Below, piece after piece: positions 39,836 through 50,534 of a DNA stretch of 64,000 bases. Made by a program: the position numbers and the translations under genes. The notes under the pieces are model-generated. The model was not told where the DNA came from and did not search any database. It saw nothing but the letters and a program-made list of their open reading frames with translations. Positions within the stretch are counted from its first letter, which is position 1, and every line of letters begins with the position of its first letter. Source of the DNA: Metopolophium dirhodum (lineage: Eukaryota; Arthropoda; Insecta; Hemiptera; Aphididae); the NCBI RefSeq assembly GCF_019925205.1, contig NC_083561.1, positions 10,539,217 through 10,603,216 on the forward strand, read 5' to 3'.

Positions 39836-42800
39836 GTGAGTAAAACACCTTGCAATACACCTGTTATCCTAGTTATGGTTAAAGCACGGATTTGTATGCT
39901 CTAAGAAGTATCGCAATCGGTCGTATAATATGCAGTAAAAATCATAAAAATATGCAAACAATATTTTAAAATGTATACTCAGTTAAAACCATTAACTGAT
40001 AACTTAATTGGATACTCAATGTAAAACAAATCATTTTTTAATAAATTTGCTTAACAATATTACATACAAGAAAGTTCACTTCCTGTCGAAAACGATAAAA
40101 AAAAGTAATAAGGAAAACAATAAACAATTGCACAAAAATCCACGCTCCATAGACTTATGATTATACTATTGTATATCTACAATTCGTTATTGGCCTTATA
40201 ACTTATTTACGTCTTATTTCAGAATATTTACTAATATATCTTTATATAGAATCGATTAGATTTACAGCGTAATGTCCTAGAGACTTCTAGCTATACTTAA
40301 CCATTAAAGCTGTCCTAGAGATTTTCTAGCTATAAATTAAAGCAAGTCACTGAATGGTATTAATTGTTTTAAAATAACAATTAATATACGTGTTTCATTT
40401 GATATAAATTACTCGAGTTGTTACATTTGGATATGGTAAATACTAAATATATTATCACATGGGTATTACGGGATTATTGAAAAATATCCTACCTTTCCCG
40501 TTTATATTTACACCCTTCGCCTTTTTACAGAAACGGCATTTAATATCAACACATACAAATAATTGTATCAATGATTAATATAATAATTATACTTAATTGG
40601 ATGTTATATTATTTATTTTTAAGTTACAGTAAAATAAAATAAAATTAATGTTGTGCTGCAGAAATAATAATATTGTTCAATCTTTCACTTATAATAACTC
40701 TTACCATGGACCCGTTATTTAAAAATAAAAACCGTATAAAATAATATAAAATCCTTGAAATATCGCATTTAAAGAAATATATTATACAAACCATATTGTA
40801 ATAGAAAAAAAATGGTATATTATGATAACTAAAAATAGTTGTGATACTTTCCACACTCCACCTAAACACACATGTACCACGTTTGCCTATCTAAAACTCC
40901 CTGTTACAAATAACTGATATAAAATAATATTATTTTACGTTACTTGTATTTTTATAAATACTTTATTGTACAAAAATATGCGTGGGTACTATTCATTGTA
41001 CTACAAAAAAGATTTTTTAAACTTAAACAACAACGGCATTTTAAATTTTTACTAAACAATACAACCGTTATTATACTTATTAAATATTTACTATCGATAA
41101 CTGCAACAATGGTAATCTATAATACAGCAAACAATTTAACTATAATTTGAGATATTCTTCAATATGTCTTTAATAGAAATTTATAAAATAAAAAAATAAA
41201 ATTATTAAAAAAATATAATGATAATTTGGTTGGAAACTTAAATACATATTTATTAGAATACTTATATTAAATAATACAAATAATATTAAAATAAAATAAA
41301 AACATTTTTCAATGCATTTAGGTATAGATATAATATATAATATAACTTTAGGCCTGGTGAAGCTCGGTGGTTGGCCTCATTCAATAACGTGTTCTGGGAT
41401 CAAGCATCGGCCGACGACGGTAGTTTCCGGGATGACCACCCGGGTGTTTAGGGAAGAATCATCACCCCACATACACGTGTTCCTCTACCAACCAACCCTC
41501 TAAAAAAATATTAATGGCTATAGTTTCCAAAGCTCAAGATCCAAAAAATAAATAAATATATACAGGGTGATTCACCGAGCATCCAAGCATGCTGCCCCAT
41601 TTTTCCCCTTAATAATGAATTTATTCAAATTCTGATTTTAAGAATTGTTAAACATACTTACTCAAAGACCATACTTACAAGTTCTTGAATTTTTGTATAC
41701 TATTTAAGGAGTGTCCTGTAGCGATACAAGTTCTATTTTTCAAATGAGAACCCCACCCCCTCTATTATTACTATAAATTATTTAATGTATATTTTTTTTG
41801 AAAATGTTGATGTAGGTACTTAATTCAAAATTTGAATCAGTAGTTTCTTAGTAATTACGATGTTTGTACCTACTAAGGATAATATTCCTTAAAAATGGTT
41901 TTACAAAAATATACAATAGATGTAAAATTGGATCTAGTATTTATTCTACGTTGGCCATCTTTACAAATTATTAATGTTGATCGACTAATATTATTGACTA
42001 AAACTGTAGAAACACTATAAGCCCCCATATATTATAAGCCCATTACCACGGACCTTTTATGCTTAGAACATAAAGTTAAATAATCTAAACGTTCGAATTT
42101 TGATACTGATACGTCAACATTTTTAGAAAAATTATCCACTGTATAATTTACAGTTTAAAATGAAGGGATGTTCTCATTTAAAAACAGTTATTTTTATCTC
42201 CATAGGACACTCCTTAAGTAGTACAAAAAATCTCAAGAATCAGAAAATATGGTATTAAAGTATATTTGAAAATTCCAAAAATCAGAGTTTGAATAATTGC
42301 ATTATTAAAGAAAAAAGGGGTTGGCATGCTTGGTGAAACACCCTGTATACAAATATATTATACTATAACAATGTGAGCTGCGTGTCCGTGCATATATTTT
42401 CGTGTGAACGTTTTTTTTGTTTAAATATTTATATTTGATTTTCTTTGAGTATGACATCAATATTGCTATATTTTTTCTTAATGAAGGTCAATAAAGCTTT
42501 ATGATCTTAAAAATGTTGTTTTAGATCCAACATGGATATGGATACGAGATTCAAAGACACGTACCTAGGGATGGAAGACGAGATCGTATGGGGTACAACA
42601 TGTATACCAGCGAACCAGACTTACGGTTTTCAGACTCCCGCCAACTGCCACCGATGGGTTACCAACATCATCACAATCACGGAGACAATGGCGCTGTCAA
42701 GGGCAGGATGTCCCGTTCTAAAAAGAAGTACAGAGCTCCTCAAGTGCCTCCATCTTCGTCGCATCATAATGGAGTGAGTACAGATAGCATTTTTGGATTT

Positions 42801-45800
42801 TAGTAAATATAGCACGCATTGCAAGTCGTATCTCTAATATAACCAATTATTATGGTTATTTAGTTATGTTAAACTTAACGTATTTGTTTTTTTTTCAAAT
42901 TTAACAACTTCCCTAAAATATTACACAAAATATGTATAAATTGTATATAGATTATGGATTTAAGTGAGTAGAGGATTTAGGCGTTTATATATATTATAAT
43001 ATAATGATGATCCAAAGCCCAAATGAGATTTCCTACAGTATTTAAATTACTTGATGTCTTGATTTTATGTACCTACTTCTTAAGTAAGTCAACTTTACAA
43101 AAGTTTTGTATTTTACGTTTCGTAGATGGACAGCTCTTCGCCTGACTCGTATCAACATTGGGAAAACCACAGGGATAATAGTAGATCTAGTCAAAACAAT
43201 GGTATGCCAAGATTGAGGTTATTTAAGACTAGAGCTGAGACAAAACATAAGCTCAGTAGAGACGAATTGAAAAACGCAGAGTTTCAGCCTGAAGTTAAAC
43301 CACAACCTAGCAATCTACACCGAAGCATGTCTTCCCCTCAATTTCAAGTGAGTTAACTTTTATTGTATTTTTAACCAACAATTTCGTTTTTAAAAGATTC
43401 AATTCTATTGGCAGTCCACATCGAATTTTCTTTATTATATGATTATTTGAGAACAGTTCCGCTGTATACCTATAATACAAATTATGATACTATAGTTATA
43501 TAACTATATGTAAAGTACCTTCTAAAATTAAAATAATAAATATAAAAATATTCACAACGTACCGTCCATGACGTATCAAATTCTAACGATACTAATATCA
43601 TTAATTTATAAAGTGTCGAATTTGGCCCTCGCATTGTTAATTAAAAAAAGGTTAAATTATATTTGCTTGTGCACTTTCTAGAGTTTAAAAAAACAAAGTA
43701 TTTTTTATTTAAAAATGTATGTATTGTAATACATTTATAATGTACATAGTAATTTAAAATATTATTGATTATAGTTGCGCTTGGGTGTGGAAGAATTAGC
43801 CGGTGTTTGGAAACACCTCGTAGAGGTTTCTTCCTTGGTCCCTATTATTGATTATAAAATAAATCCTTAAGTATATACCTAGATACACGTTATATACCTA
43901 TGTATATTAAAACAAAAACCATTATTAAACGTTACAATGTTTTTTTTAATAATGAATGCGTGTAATTGGCACCAAAAATGAACCAAAGTGAAAATATATC
44001 GATTGAAATTGTTGGGTGGTACCTATATAGTATCTTAAATTTTAATTTGCACCAAAATTTAAACCGATACCACGTAACAAGTAAGTTTATGTTAGGCCAG
44101 ACTATACTAAACAACTCACTATACTTATACTAGGTACTAACAAGTGAATAATACTTTTCCGATGATTGACCGCAAAAACTGAGTTATTATAATATCGTAT
44201 CAAATAATCAAATTAATACATTATTTAGTATTGGACATACTTTTGCCTTTTGGATAGTTATTTTAGATAATATTATAGTAAAGTCCATTTGTGGGTGTAG
44301 GAAGTTTGGAATTGGAGTTTATGGGCAGTGGCAGCAGTCTATGTAATTATCAATTAATAGAATAAAATCGATTTAAATTTTCGTGCAAATTACAATATTC
44401 CATACATAGCGCGTGGTGTAAGTTACATTATTATCATCGTTACATACTTACAATGGTGAAAATTGAAATACACGTAGATTTCAATTACGTGTGATGTTGA
44501 AAATTACAGACTCCTTCCCACACTCACATTTATAATATGTTACGTATATTCACTCTTCACTATAATATTCCCGAGTGCCTGACCGATATTTCTGTACTAT
44601 AATCTGATTTAAATCGGCAATACTTAATGGCGTGTTTGAGACATGCCATATTATTATGGTCGGTTATGAATTATCAACATTTTAAAATACATTTTCTAAA
44701 AACAATAACAAAATTAAATGCTTAGTTATTGCATAATAATATAATATAGTATATAATATAACATTATGGAGTATAAATATGTACCTATATGGCTATATAT
44801 TATAATCCAATCTAACTTGTACGCACTATAATGATAATAAGGTTTTTCGCTATTATACAACAATACCAAAATCGTCACATTTTTTTTAGCACCATTACAC
44901 CTTCGCCACCCCTAAACAATAAATGTTAGCCTCCTGCATATATTTGACCCCTCCGCATATACTTTACTCTTAACAACGAGCCACTGTTCTGTATAACAAT
45001 GCGCAGCTGCAGATTTTCGGGACGTCCTTTGTCACGCGGACCAGTTAGTATTTACGCAATAGAGCAGCTATAGCTAGATCGGGTGTAGGAATAATAGGAA
45101 ACCCGCCGGCACGCGTCAATAATTGACCGTACCGGTCCAGGCGCGCGAATTAATGATCTTTGGGATCGTCACCCTAGTGAAATTTTCACGCAACAAAAAA
45201 AAAAATCGAATTTTTAAAGAAAATATTTTATTTGTCTATAAAATTACTAAAACAAAATTAAATTGGTTGCCAACACTGACCATTATTATATAATACGCTG
45301 CTCTATCGTTTATACAAATTGCAACTATTATTTTTTTTTTATGAATTATTTCATTTTAAAATCGGTCGAAAAAACGAACGTATTTATTCAACGGTTAAGT
45401 ATCCGACGGTTTTTAATGATAACTTTAAACAATAGCTTTACCGATTTAATTTTTGCAGGCTGAATTGAAACGTGTGACAGAAAGGCTGAGAGAAAAAGAA
45501 TTCCGTCATCCGCCCGTTGGCCGCGCTTCGGAGAGCTCGTCCAATCCTGCTTCCGAGGAACGGACAGCGGTTGTGGTCGCTGACAGTGACAAACATCGCG
45601 AGAGCCCGGTGAACTCGAACAGACAACGATTAATGGCCGACCGGGCCAAACGGATGTCCAGGTCGATACCGAATCTCGCTACAAAAGTACAAGAAGACGA
45701 TGACGTCCGATGCACGGGCGAGGGTTCGTCAGCCACGGGTTCCAACGACGAGAACAAAATCCATGATAAGAGAGCAAAGCCGAAAACAAGGTATGCCCTA

Positions 45801-48800
45801 TTACACAGGACAATCGATTATTTCAATGTTACCTACGTGCATTTAATGTATTTTACGTCGTTGTTTAGCGTGCCAGATATTAAACCGAAAACATTCTATT
45901 TCGGTATGAACGAGTTCAACGATACGACAAAGACCAGTAGAACCTCTGAAGACGTCGATCGATTCGCTGAGAGCTTTAATAAAACGAACGCTTCGCCTTC
46001 TGATAGCATTGCTAGCAGTGACCCAACAGATGAGGTATATACCAATAAAGTCAGTTTTATTTCAGTCATAATTATTTTCACGAGAAATATAATTTTAATT
46101 TCCTCAAAATATGTAGTATAATATTAATTTTATGTTAATATGTATAACTGTTATTTTGTACATTATAAAAAACAATTAAATGTTTCTCTTTATATATTTA
46201 ATTACAATTTTAAATAGGTTAGGAACAATATTTTAAATTTATTTAATTATGATAAAAACCCAAAGTACCTATATTAAAACTTAAAAGAATAATATAATTT
46301 AATTTATCTATAAATATTTTAGAGCGGTGGTGACATATCTCTTCAACTAAGACCTACACTTCCAAGAAAACAGTTTGACATCCCTAGATTTAGTCCAACC
46401 GCTGCTTGGCGCTTGCTTACTGCTTTAGAAAGTCCTTCACCAGTTAGTCCTAATTGTAGCGGTGGAGAGGAAGATTTAATACCAATTATAGATCAACCTC
46501 ATAATTCTGGTGATAAATCTGGAGATAGTGGTATTTCTGGAGATGCTAGTCCTAATTCAGCCCATAATTCACAGGTAATATATAAATTTACATGTTTAAA
46601 AATGACAATTTAATATACTATTATAACTTTTAGGTTGCTTGGACTCCACAGCAAGACTTAGAAGAAACAAGTTCAGATGGAGGATTGGAGGATTCGGCAC
46701 CAGTTTCACCTCAAAGTTTGGATACCACACAATTTTCAAGAACTCGTACAGTCGCTAAGCCAAGTTTCTGTCTATCCCTACCCAGAGATGAAAGTACAGG
46801 AATTGATAAAAGATATGGACAAATAGTGAGTTTGTTTATTACCTAATAGTAATCTTTTATGTTTATTAAAACAATATGATTTATTGTGTTCTATAAAGAA
46901 TGAAGATTTTTCACCAATGAACCCACCCAAATCTAGTGGTTACTTCAAATCTAAATTAAATAGGGGAAAAGCATCGACAGATAGAAACAAATCACAGTTG
47001 GATGAAAACTGGGTATTGAGTAGAAGTGTACCAGATTCATTGCATCAATCAGGTTTAGTTGGCAATTTTCCATCACAAAACTGGAGTCAGTTAGAATGTC
47101 AAAATGGAGATGAACCTTCTGATGAAGAATTAGCTATGTCATCTTTACCAAAGTTTTCATATTTAGCTGCAGGCAGACGAGCTATGTATTTGCCAGAATA
47201 TAAATCATTGAACTATTTATATCAAAAGTATATTTAAACATCTAAATAACTGTTATTAGAACTCTTTTATAAATATTAATCCAATTCATAGGGATATAAA
47301 AAATGTGCCTGAAAATAAAGCCATTGTATCAAAGTCATGCGAGGACCTCACAAGAGACGACCTGGATGATGAAGAGTTACCAGTCATAAATGAAAGAACA
47401 AAACAACAAAAATCAACAAATAAAAAGTTTGCATTTCAAAGTACAATACGACAAATTGAACGAAAGAAAATAGCTGAAAAATTATCAAAAGAAGCAGAGT
47501 ACAAAGGTAACATATATATAAATGCAATTTCCATATAATTAAAAAGTTTATATTTTATTTGAAAACATTGATTACAGAACGCCAGAGACTCAGTGAAATG
47601 GAGGCTATGCGTCGAGTGGAAGAAGAGTTTCAACGAAAACGAGAAAGAGAAAAAGCAGATATTCGACAACAGTTGAGACTGTACACATTAACACAAGGTG
47701 ATAGAGAACCAGCACAACCTCTACCTTCTGGTACTCAAGTACTCTCTGAATTTCGGGAGTCAAGGCGCGACTACAAAGATTTTAACTCTTCCAGGTAAAA
47801 ATAATTTCATTATGAAAATATTTATTTATGAATTAATACATTTAACTAAGCTAACCACTTTATAGAGTTGAACATGAACCCAATAATCGTTCAGAAACTC
47901 CAGTAAAAAAGTCAACAACTGTGCATCCAAAAGTTGTATACCAAATGCCCAAAAGTACTCCAGTGTATGTGACACCAAATACTGTACGTAAGCAATGCAA
48001 TGGAACTGAAAAAGGATCATCAACACCAACATCTGGTAACTACAGAAGAGACTTTGCTCAAGGGGCCCTACCACATTCTGTGGCAAGTTCGGACTCAGAA
48101 GTGTCTGTGTCGATTACCCGACCAACTTCACGTACAAAGCACAGAAGCAGGTACATAACCATCAACTTATACCATAAACCATAATTACTAGATGACTAAA
48201 ATTAACAATTATATTACATAATATATTACCTACTTAATAAAAAAAAACATATCACTTACCTACTAGTTACTTACTACTTAGTGAATTTGAAACGCATGAC
48301 ATTTAATTCAAATATATATTTTAATACTTAACATAAACACATTAAACAATTAACAAAAATGAGTATTGATACAAAAATAGTGAACATATTAATTTTTATG
48401 ACAACATTAAGTTTTGAACATATTTTAACAAATTAAATCTACTGTAAACTGTGCATATTAGGTATAATACTTATAACTTAAAATTATTTAATTCATAATA
48501 TTAGTTATAAAATTATTTTGTTTTGTTCTGTCCCTTACAAAAGCAATAAAAAAAGGTAGGTATATATTTTTATTTGTTTCAATAAGTAACTTATTATAAA
48601 TTGTTGCCGTATTGGTAATATTAGAAAGACTATAAAAATAATTAAAGTACATATTATAAAAGAAATGGAAATCAAATTTTAATCAAAAAAAGGTTCCTAC
48701 CTATTAAATAAAATAATTGTGAAGGTATCATTAGAATAAGTGTTCGAATAGACATTAGATTTTTAAAAATAAGGAATATTACCTAACAATAATTACAAAC

Positions 48801-49546
48801 AAAATAATCATACCATAAAAATCAGTTGACGATTTCAAAAAAAAGTTCATAAATTATACTTATCAAATTAAAAAAAAATGTATTTCAGCTATTTTCCTTT
48901 ATTTTATAAAGCTTTTTACATACTTTATTAACTACTCTTGACAACAAAAAAAGAACCTAACAATTTCAACAAGTTATCACAGAGCATCAATAAACTTAAC
49001 AATAAATATATTGTAATTTGTACATGCAATACTAACTATTATGCTTTGGTTAACAATTCTAACACAGGTTTTAGCAAATATGTGGAGCTCGGGATTAAGT
49101 GTGTATTCTAGTCAACAAATATTCAAGTCACCATTTAACCAATATAGGTTGGTAGTAAATGTTACTTGGTTTGTCTTAAATTGTAGGATAATCGTGTTTT
49201 TATTTTGCACCATTTAGATCAGCCAGTCCAATATCTGATCGGGAAAACAACGACATTGGAATAAATCTTGATTATATACATATCATAAAAAGCTTAAAGC
49301 AAAAACAAAATAACGAAACAGTAAATATCTTATGGAAAAAATCTTTTTATGCATAGGTATTAAATATAATAAGTTTATTTTTATTTTTATCAGGAATTAA
49401 ATGAAGTTACCAATGAAAAGATTCCGGCTAGTTCTATAGTCGGTGTAAATTCACTACAACCATTTATGAAAAATAAAAATTCAATGTACAAACCTATTGT
49501 TTTCAATCCGATAAACAAGAACAAATTTGCTCAACCATTGATGTAG
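39575..49546 (+). CDS. Unrecognised 991-residue protein, 13 coding exons, likely N-myristoylated scaffold
   Basis: Seen: joining 39575-39835, 42525-42773, 43126-43347, 45459-45790, 45869-46034, 46323-46574, 46634-46825, 46899-47227, 47292-47506, 47578-47794, 47866-48150, 49218-49320 and 49394-49546 gives 2,976 bases with no internal stop, all GT-AG introns and matching phases. The protein starts MGNSNS, fitting the MGxxxS/T N-myristoylation pattern. Visible parts: a His patch (135-139), basic RSKKKYRAP (151-159), a charged segment (202-226), a short helix (245-260), RSIPNL (312-317), KPKTFYFGM (360-368), RFSPTAAWRLLTALE (432-446), a Ser/Gly/Asp stretch (476-487), and a strongly charged coiled coil (about 720-775). 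Most of the rest is Ser/Pro/Asn-rich and probably disordered. There is no signal peptide, membrane segment or catalytic domain. Inference: a membrane-associated adaptor or cytoskeletal scaffold. The KKKYRAP stretch loosely recalls KRAP motifs of Cordon-bleu-like proteins, too weakly to name it. Gene existence is near certain; function is unknown. Confidence 0.92.
41352..41508. repeat. GC-rich dispersed-repeat-like fragment in intron 1
   Basis: A sharply bounded GC-rich block in AT-rich intron. Near its ends are GGTGGTTGG and CCAACCAACC, an imperfect inverted pair. The interior is open in one frame, but the frame has no start of its own and no known domain. Likely a fragment of an inserted repeat. 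A SINE origin is possible but unproven. Confidence 0.4.
41561..42347. mobile_element. Complete palindromic foldback element, family A
   Basis: The ends TACAGGGTGATTCACCGAGC and (reverse) GCTTGGTGAAACACCCTGTA are inverted repeats. The similarity continues inward: the left arm has CCCCTTAATAATGAATTTATTC and the right arm its reverse counterpart. A TA dinucleotide flanks each CAGGG end, as in Tc1/mariner-type insertions. There is no transposase frame, so it is a nonautonomous MITE-like element inside intron 1. Confidence 0.75.
42525..42773 (+). CDS. Coding exon 2, residues 88-170
   Basis: Phase 0 at both ends, donor GTGAGT. It contains Tyr/Arg/Asp-rich sequence, a His patch (residues 135-139) and the basic RSKKKYRAP motif (151-159) followed by Pro and Ser. 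Confidence 0.9.
43126..43347 (+). CDS. Coding exon 3, residues 171-244
   Basis: Acceptor CGTAG, donor GTGAGT, phase 0 at both ends. It opens with an acidic/Ser stretch, then a charged predicted helix LFKTRAETKHKLSRDELK (residues 202-219). It ends SMSSPQFQ directly before the short helix of exon 4. Confidence 0.88.
43348..45458 (+). other. Intron 3 (2.1 kb)
   Basis: GTGAGT donor, TTTTTGCAG acceptor. Mostly AT-rich. It contains the compact inverted-repeat cluster at 43,783-43,842 noted separately and a poly-A tract near 45,190. I see no convincing cassette exon. Confidence 0.85.
43783..43842. other. Compact potential RNA fold inside intron 3
   Basis: GGAAGAA (43,789-43,795) can pair with TTCTTCC (43,828-43,834), enclosing the hairpin GGTGTT-TGGA-AACACC (43,802-43,817). 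A competing hairpin uses GAAA..CCTC (43,810-43,819) with GAGGTTTC (43,823-43,830). GGG at 43,783 and CCC near 43,840 could close the fold. The segment is GC-richer than the surrounding intron. It does not look like a tRNA. Function unknown. Confidence 0.3.
45459..45790 (+). CDS. Coding exon 4, residues 245-354 plus part of 355
   Basis: Acceptor TTTTGCAG, donor GTATGC, exits in phase 2. It starts with a short charged helix (AELKRVTERLREKEF), then Ser/Glu-rich sequence, a basic patch RAKRMSRSIPNL (306-317) and an acidic/Gly-Ser tail. The last codon is completed by the C at 45,869. Confidence 0.9.
45791..45868 (+). other. Intron 4, 78 bases, open in frame
   Basis: GTATGC donor and TTGTTTAG acceptor. 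The intron is a multiple of three long and has no stop in the coding frame, so the reading frame runs unbroken from exon 4 through the intron into exon 5. Retention would insert 26 mostly hydrophobic and aromatic residues. Splicing joins KPKT to SVPDIKPKT. Confidence 0.7.
45869..46034 (+). CDS. Coding exon 5, residues 355-410
   Basis: Enters in phase 2 and ends GATGAG before donor GTATAT in phase 0. It contains the KPKTFYFGM motif (360-368), which stands out as a structured-looking island in low-complexity sequence. An acidic/Ser/Thr stretch follows. Confidence 0.88.
46323..46574 (+). CDS. Coding exon 6, residues 411-494
   Basis: Acceptor TTTTAG at 46,322, donor GTAATA, phase 0 at both ends. 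It contains RFSPTAAWRLLTALE (432-446), probably a short amphipathic helix, followed by Ser-Pro repeats. Then comes SGDSGISGDASP (476-487), which resembles the DSGxxS phosphodegron but has Gly where the second Ser should be. Confidence 0.9.
46634..46825 (+). CDS. Coding exon 7, residues 495-558
   Basis: Acceptor CTTTTAG, donor GTGAGT, phase 0 at both ends, after a 59-base intron. Ser/Glu/Asp-rich with SPQS and FCLSLPRDE stretches. No recognised domain. Confidence 0.88.
46899..47227 (+). CDS. Coding exon 8, residues 559-667 plus part of 668
   Basis: Acceptor TATAAAG is weak, but phase and continuity are right. The donor GTATAT at 47,228 splits Lys668. The exon carries basic sequence, Trp-containing segments (NWVLSRSVP, NWSQLE) and FSYLAAGRRAMYLPEYKSL, the most ordered-looking part of the middle region. 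Confidence 0.85.
47292..47506 (+). CDS. Coding exon 9, residues 668-739
   Basis: Acceptor CATAG, donor GTAACA, exits in phase 1. An acidic cluster (686-697) is followed by a Lys-rich linker. The coiled coil begins at IRQIERKKIAEKLSKEAE (720-737). Confidence 0.88.
47578..47794 (+). CDS. Coding exon 10, residues 740-811, main coiled coil
   Basis: Acceptor TTACAG, donor GTAAAA, exits in phase 2. It continues the coiled coil of exon 9 with alternating Glu/Arg/Lys and spaced Met, Val, Phe, Ile and Leu (741-775). A proline-rich break and then VLSEFRESRRDYKDF (794-808) follow. Confidence 0.9.
47866..48150 (+). CDS. Coding exon 11, residues 812-906
   Basis: Acceptor TTTATAG, donor GTACAT, exits in phase 2. 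Low-complexity Thr/Ser/Pro/Lys-rich sequence, with a Ser/Asp patch (ASSDSEVSVS) and a basic SRTKHRS end. Confidence 0.88.
48151..49217 (+). other. Intron 11 (1.1 kb)
   Basis: GTACAT donor, CATTTAG acceptor. AT-rich. A candidate cassette near 49,074-49,146 would introduce a stop in the required phase, so direct splicing of exon 11 to 12 is preferred. Confidence 0.8.
49218..49320 (+). CDS. Coding exon 12, residues 907-941
   Basis: Enters in phase 2 (completing Arg907) and ends in phase 0 at donor GTAAAT. SASPISDRENN is followed by a short Leu/Ile/Lys/Gln-rich helix (IIKSLKQKQ). Confidence 0.85.
49394..49546 (+). CDS. Coding exon 13 with stop, residues 942-991
   Basis: Acceptor TTTATCAG. Ends in PINKNKFAQPLM and TAG at 49,544-49,546. 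The tail is basic and Asn-rich with no known C-terminal motif. Confidence 0.88.
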   Translation, partial: ELNEVTNEKIPASSIVGVNSLQPFMKNKNSMYKPIVFNPINKNKFAQPLM

Positions 49547-49600
49547 ATTTTTTATATTATTATTATTTACCTAATTTTTAATGTATTGTTATTCTATTTA

Positions 49601-49606
49601 AATAAA
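49601..49606 (+). terminator. AATAAA polyadenylation signal of the main gene
   Basis: A canonical AATAAA lies 55 bases after the stop codon, followed by T-rich sequence. It predicts a short 3' UTR of about 80 bases, ending near 49,625. Confidence 0.65.
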
Positions 49607-50534
49607 GTTATTTACTTGACTAATTTCACTAGAAATAATTAGCTAATTTTTATATATAAATGCATATTTTATGAATATAAATGCATATTTTATAAATATA
49701 AATGCATATTTTATAAATATAAAAATATTCATGATGAACTAACTTAGTTGATCTGTAATCATGTAAATAGTAATATTCAGCATTATATTTTGTAGGTCAG
49801 ATAAATTATATAGTTTTAGACTTTTAGTAAATCCAAATATTTTGTTTTTCACTTTAAGTGTTATTTATATTAATTTCAAGTTAACATATATGTTTCAACA
49901 ATTGTTATCTTATTTTATTTAGTTAATAATGAAAATGTTCAACATATATAAATGATTCATACATGTTATTTTTGTTAAAATTATCACTTTTTAATTTTTA
50001 TTAAATTTAGATGTTATAAAATTGAAATACTTACTCCATGTTGATTGCCATAATAAAATTGTTTAAATATTTCTAATAATTTTATTTTATATTTATAAAT
50101 ATATGTTATTAAATAATATGGACTGCAAGTACTTATACGACACTTGGCACTTACTTACATGAGATAATTTATGGAGATGTATATGAAAAATACCTAAATT
50201 ATTGCTTATGAATCATAATCAGGTACCAACTTTTAGAATACATTTAATACTGTAAGTATATGTAAGTATAAATTAAAAATATTATGTTGCAACATAATAT
50301 TATTTATAGACAACTAGACAAGGGATTAATATATTCATATTTATTGAAAGTTTATGAAACACCTTAGGTGTTTCATTCTCATCTCTAATTTAATACATGT
50401 TTTTTTATATATTTTATTAGTTATATCTCAGCATTTACAAATCTTATATTTATATAAATTAATAATAATTAAGGGCTATCTAAGGTCTAATCATAATATG
50501 GGGAATTGTAAAGAGATTATAATTATGCATTTTA
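49607..50534. other. AT-rich DNA downstream of the main gene
   Basis: Very AT-rich with a 21-bp tandem repeat at its start. No gene seen. Confidence 0.7.
49654..49721. repeat. 21-bp tandem repeat, about three copies
   Basis: TGCATATTTTATAAATATAA-type units start at 49,661, 49,682 and 49,703, exactly 21 bases apart, with one substitution in the first copy. It begins about 50 bases after the polyadenylation signal. Confidence 0.85.

Larger units (their letters stand above)
39836..42524 (+). other. Intron 1 (2.7 kb) carrying two repeat insertions
   Basis: GTGAGT donor, TTTTAG acceptor. It contains a GC-rich dispersed-repeat-like fragment near 41,352-41,508 and a complete palindromic element at 41,561-42,347, annotated separately. 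The rest is AT-rich with no open segment of note. Confidence 0.85.

Noticed and set aside
49074..49146. Possible cassette exon in intron 11
   Set aside because: In the phase required by exon 11 it contains a stop, whereas direct splicing to exon 12 preserves the frame.
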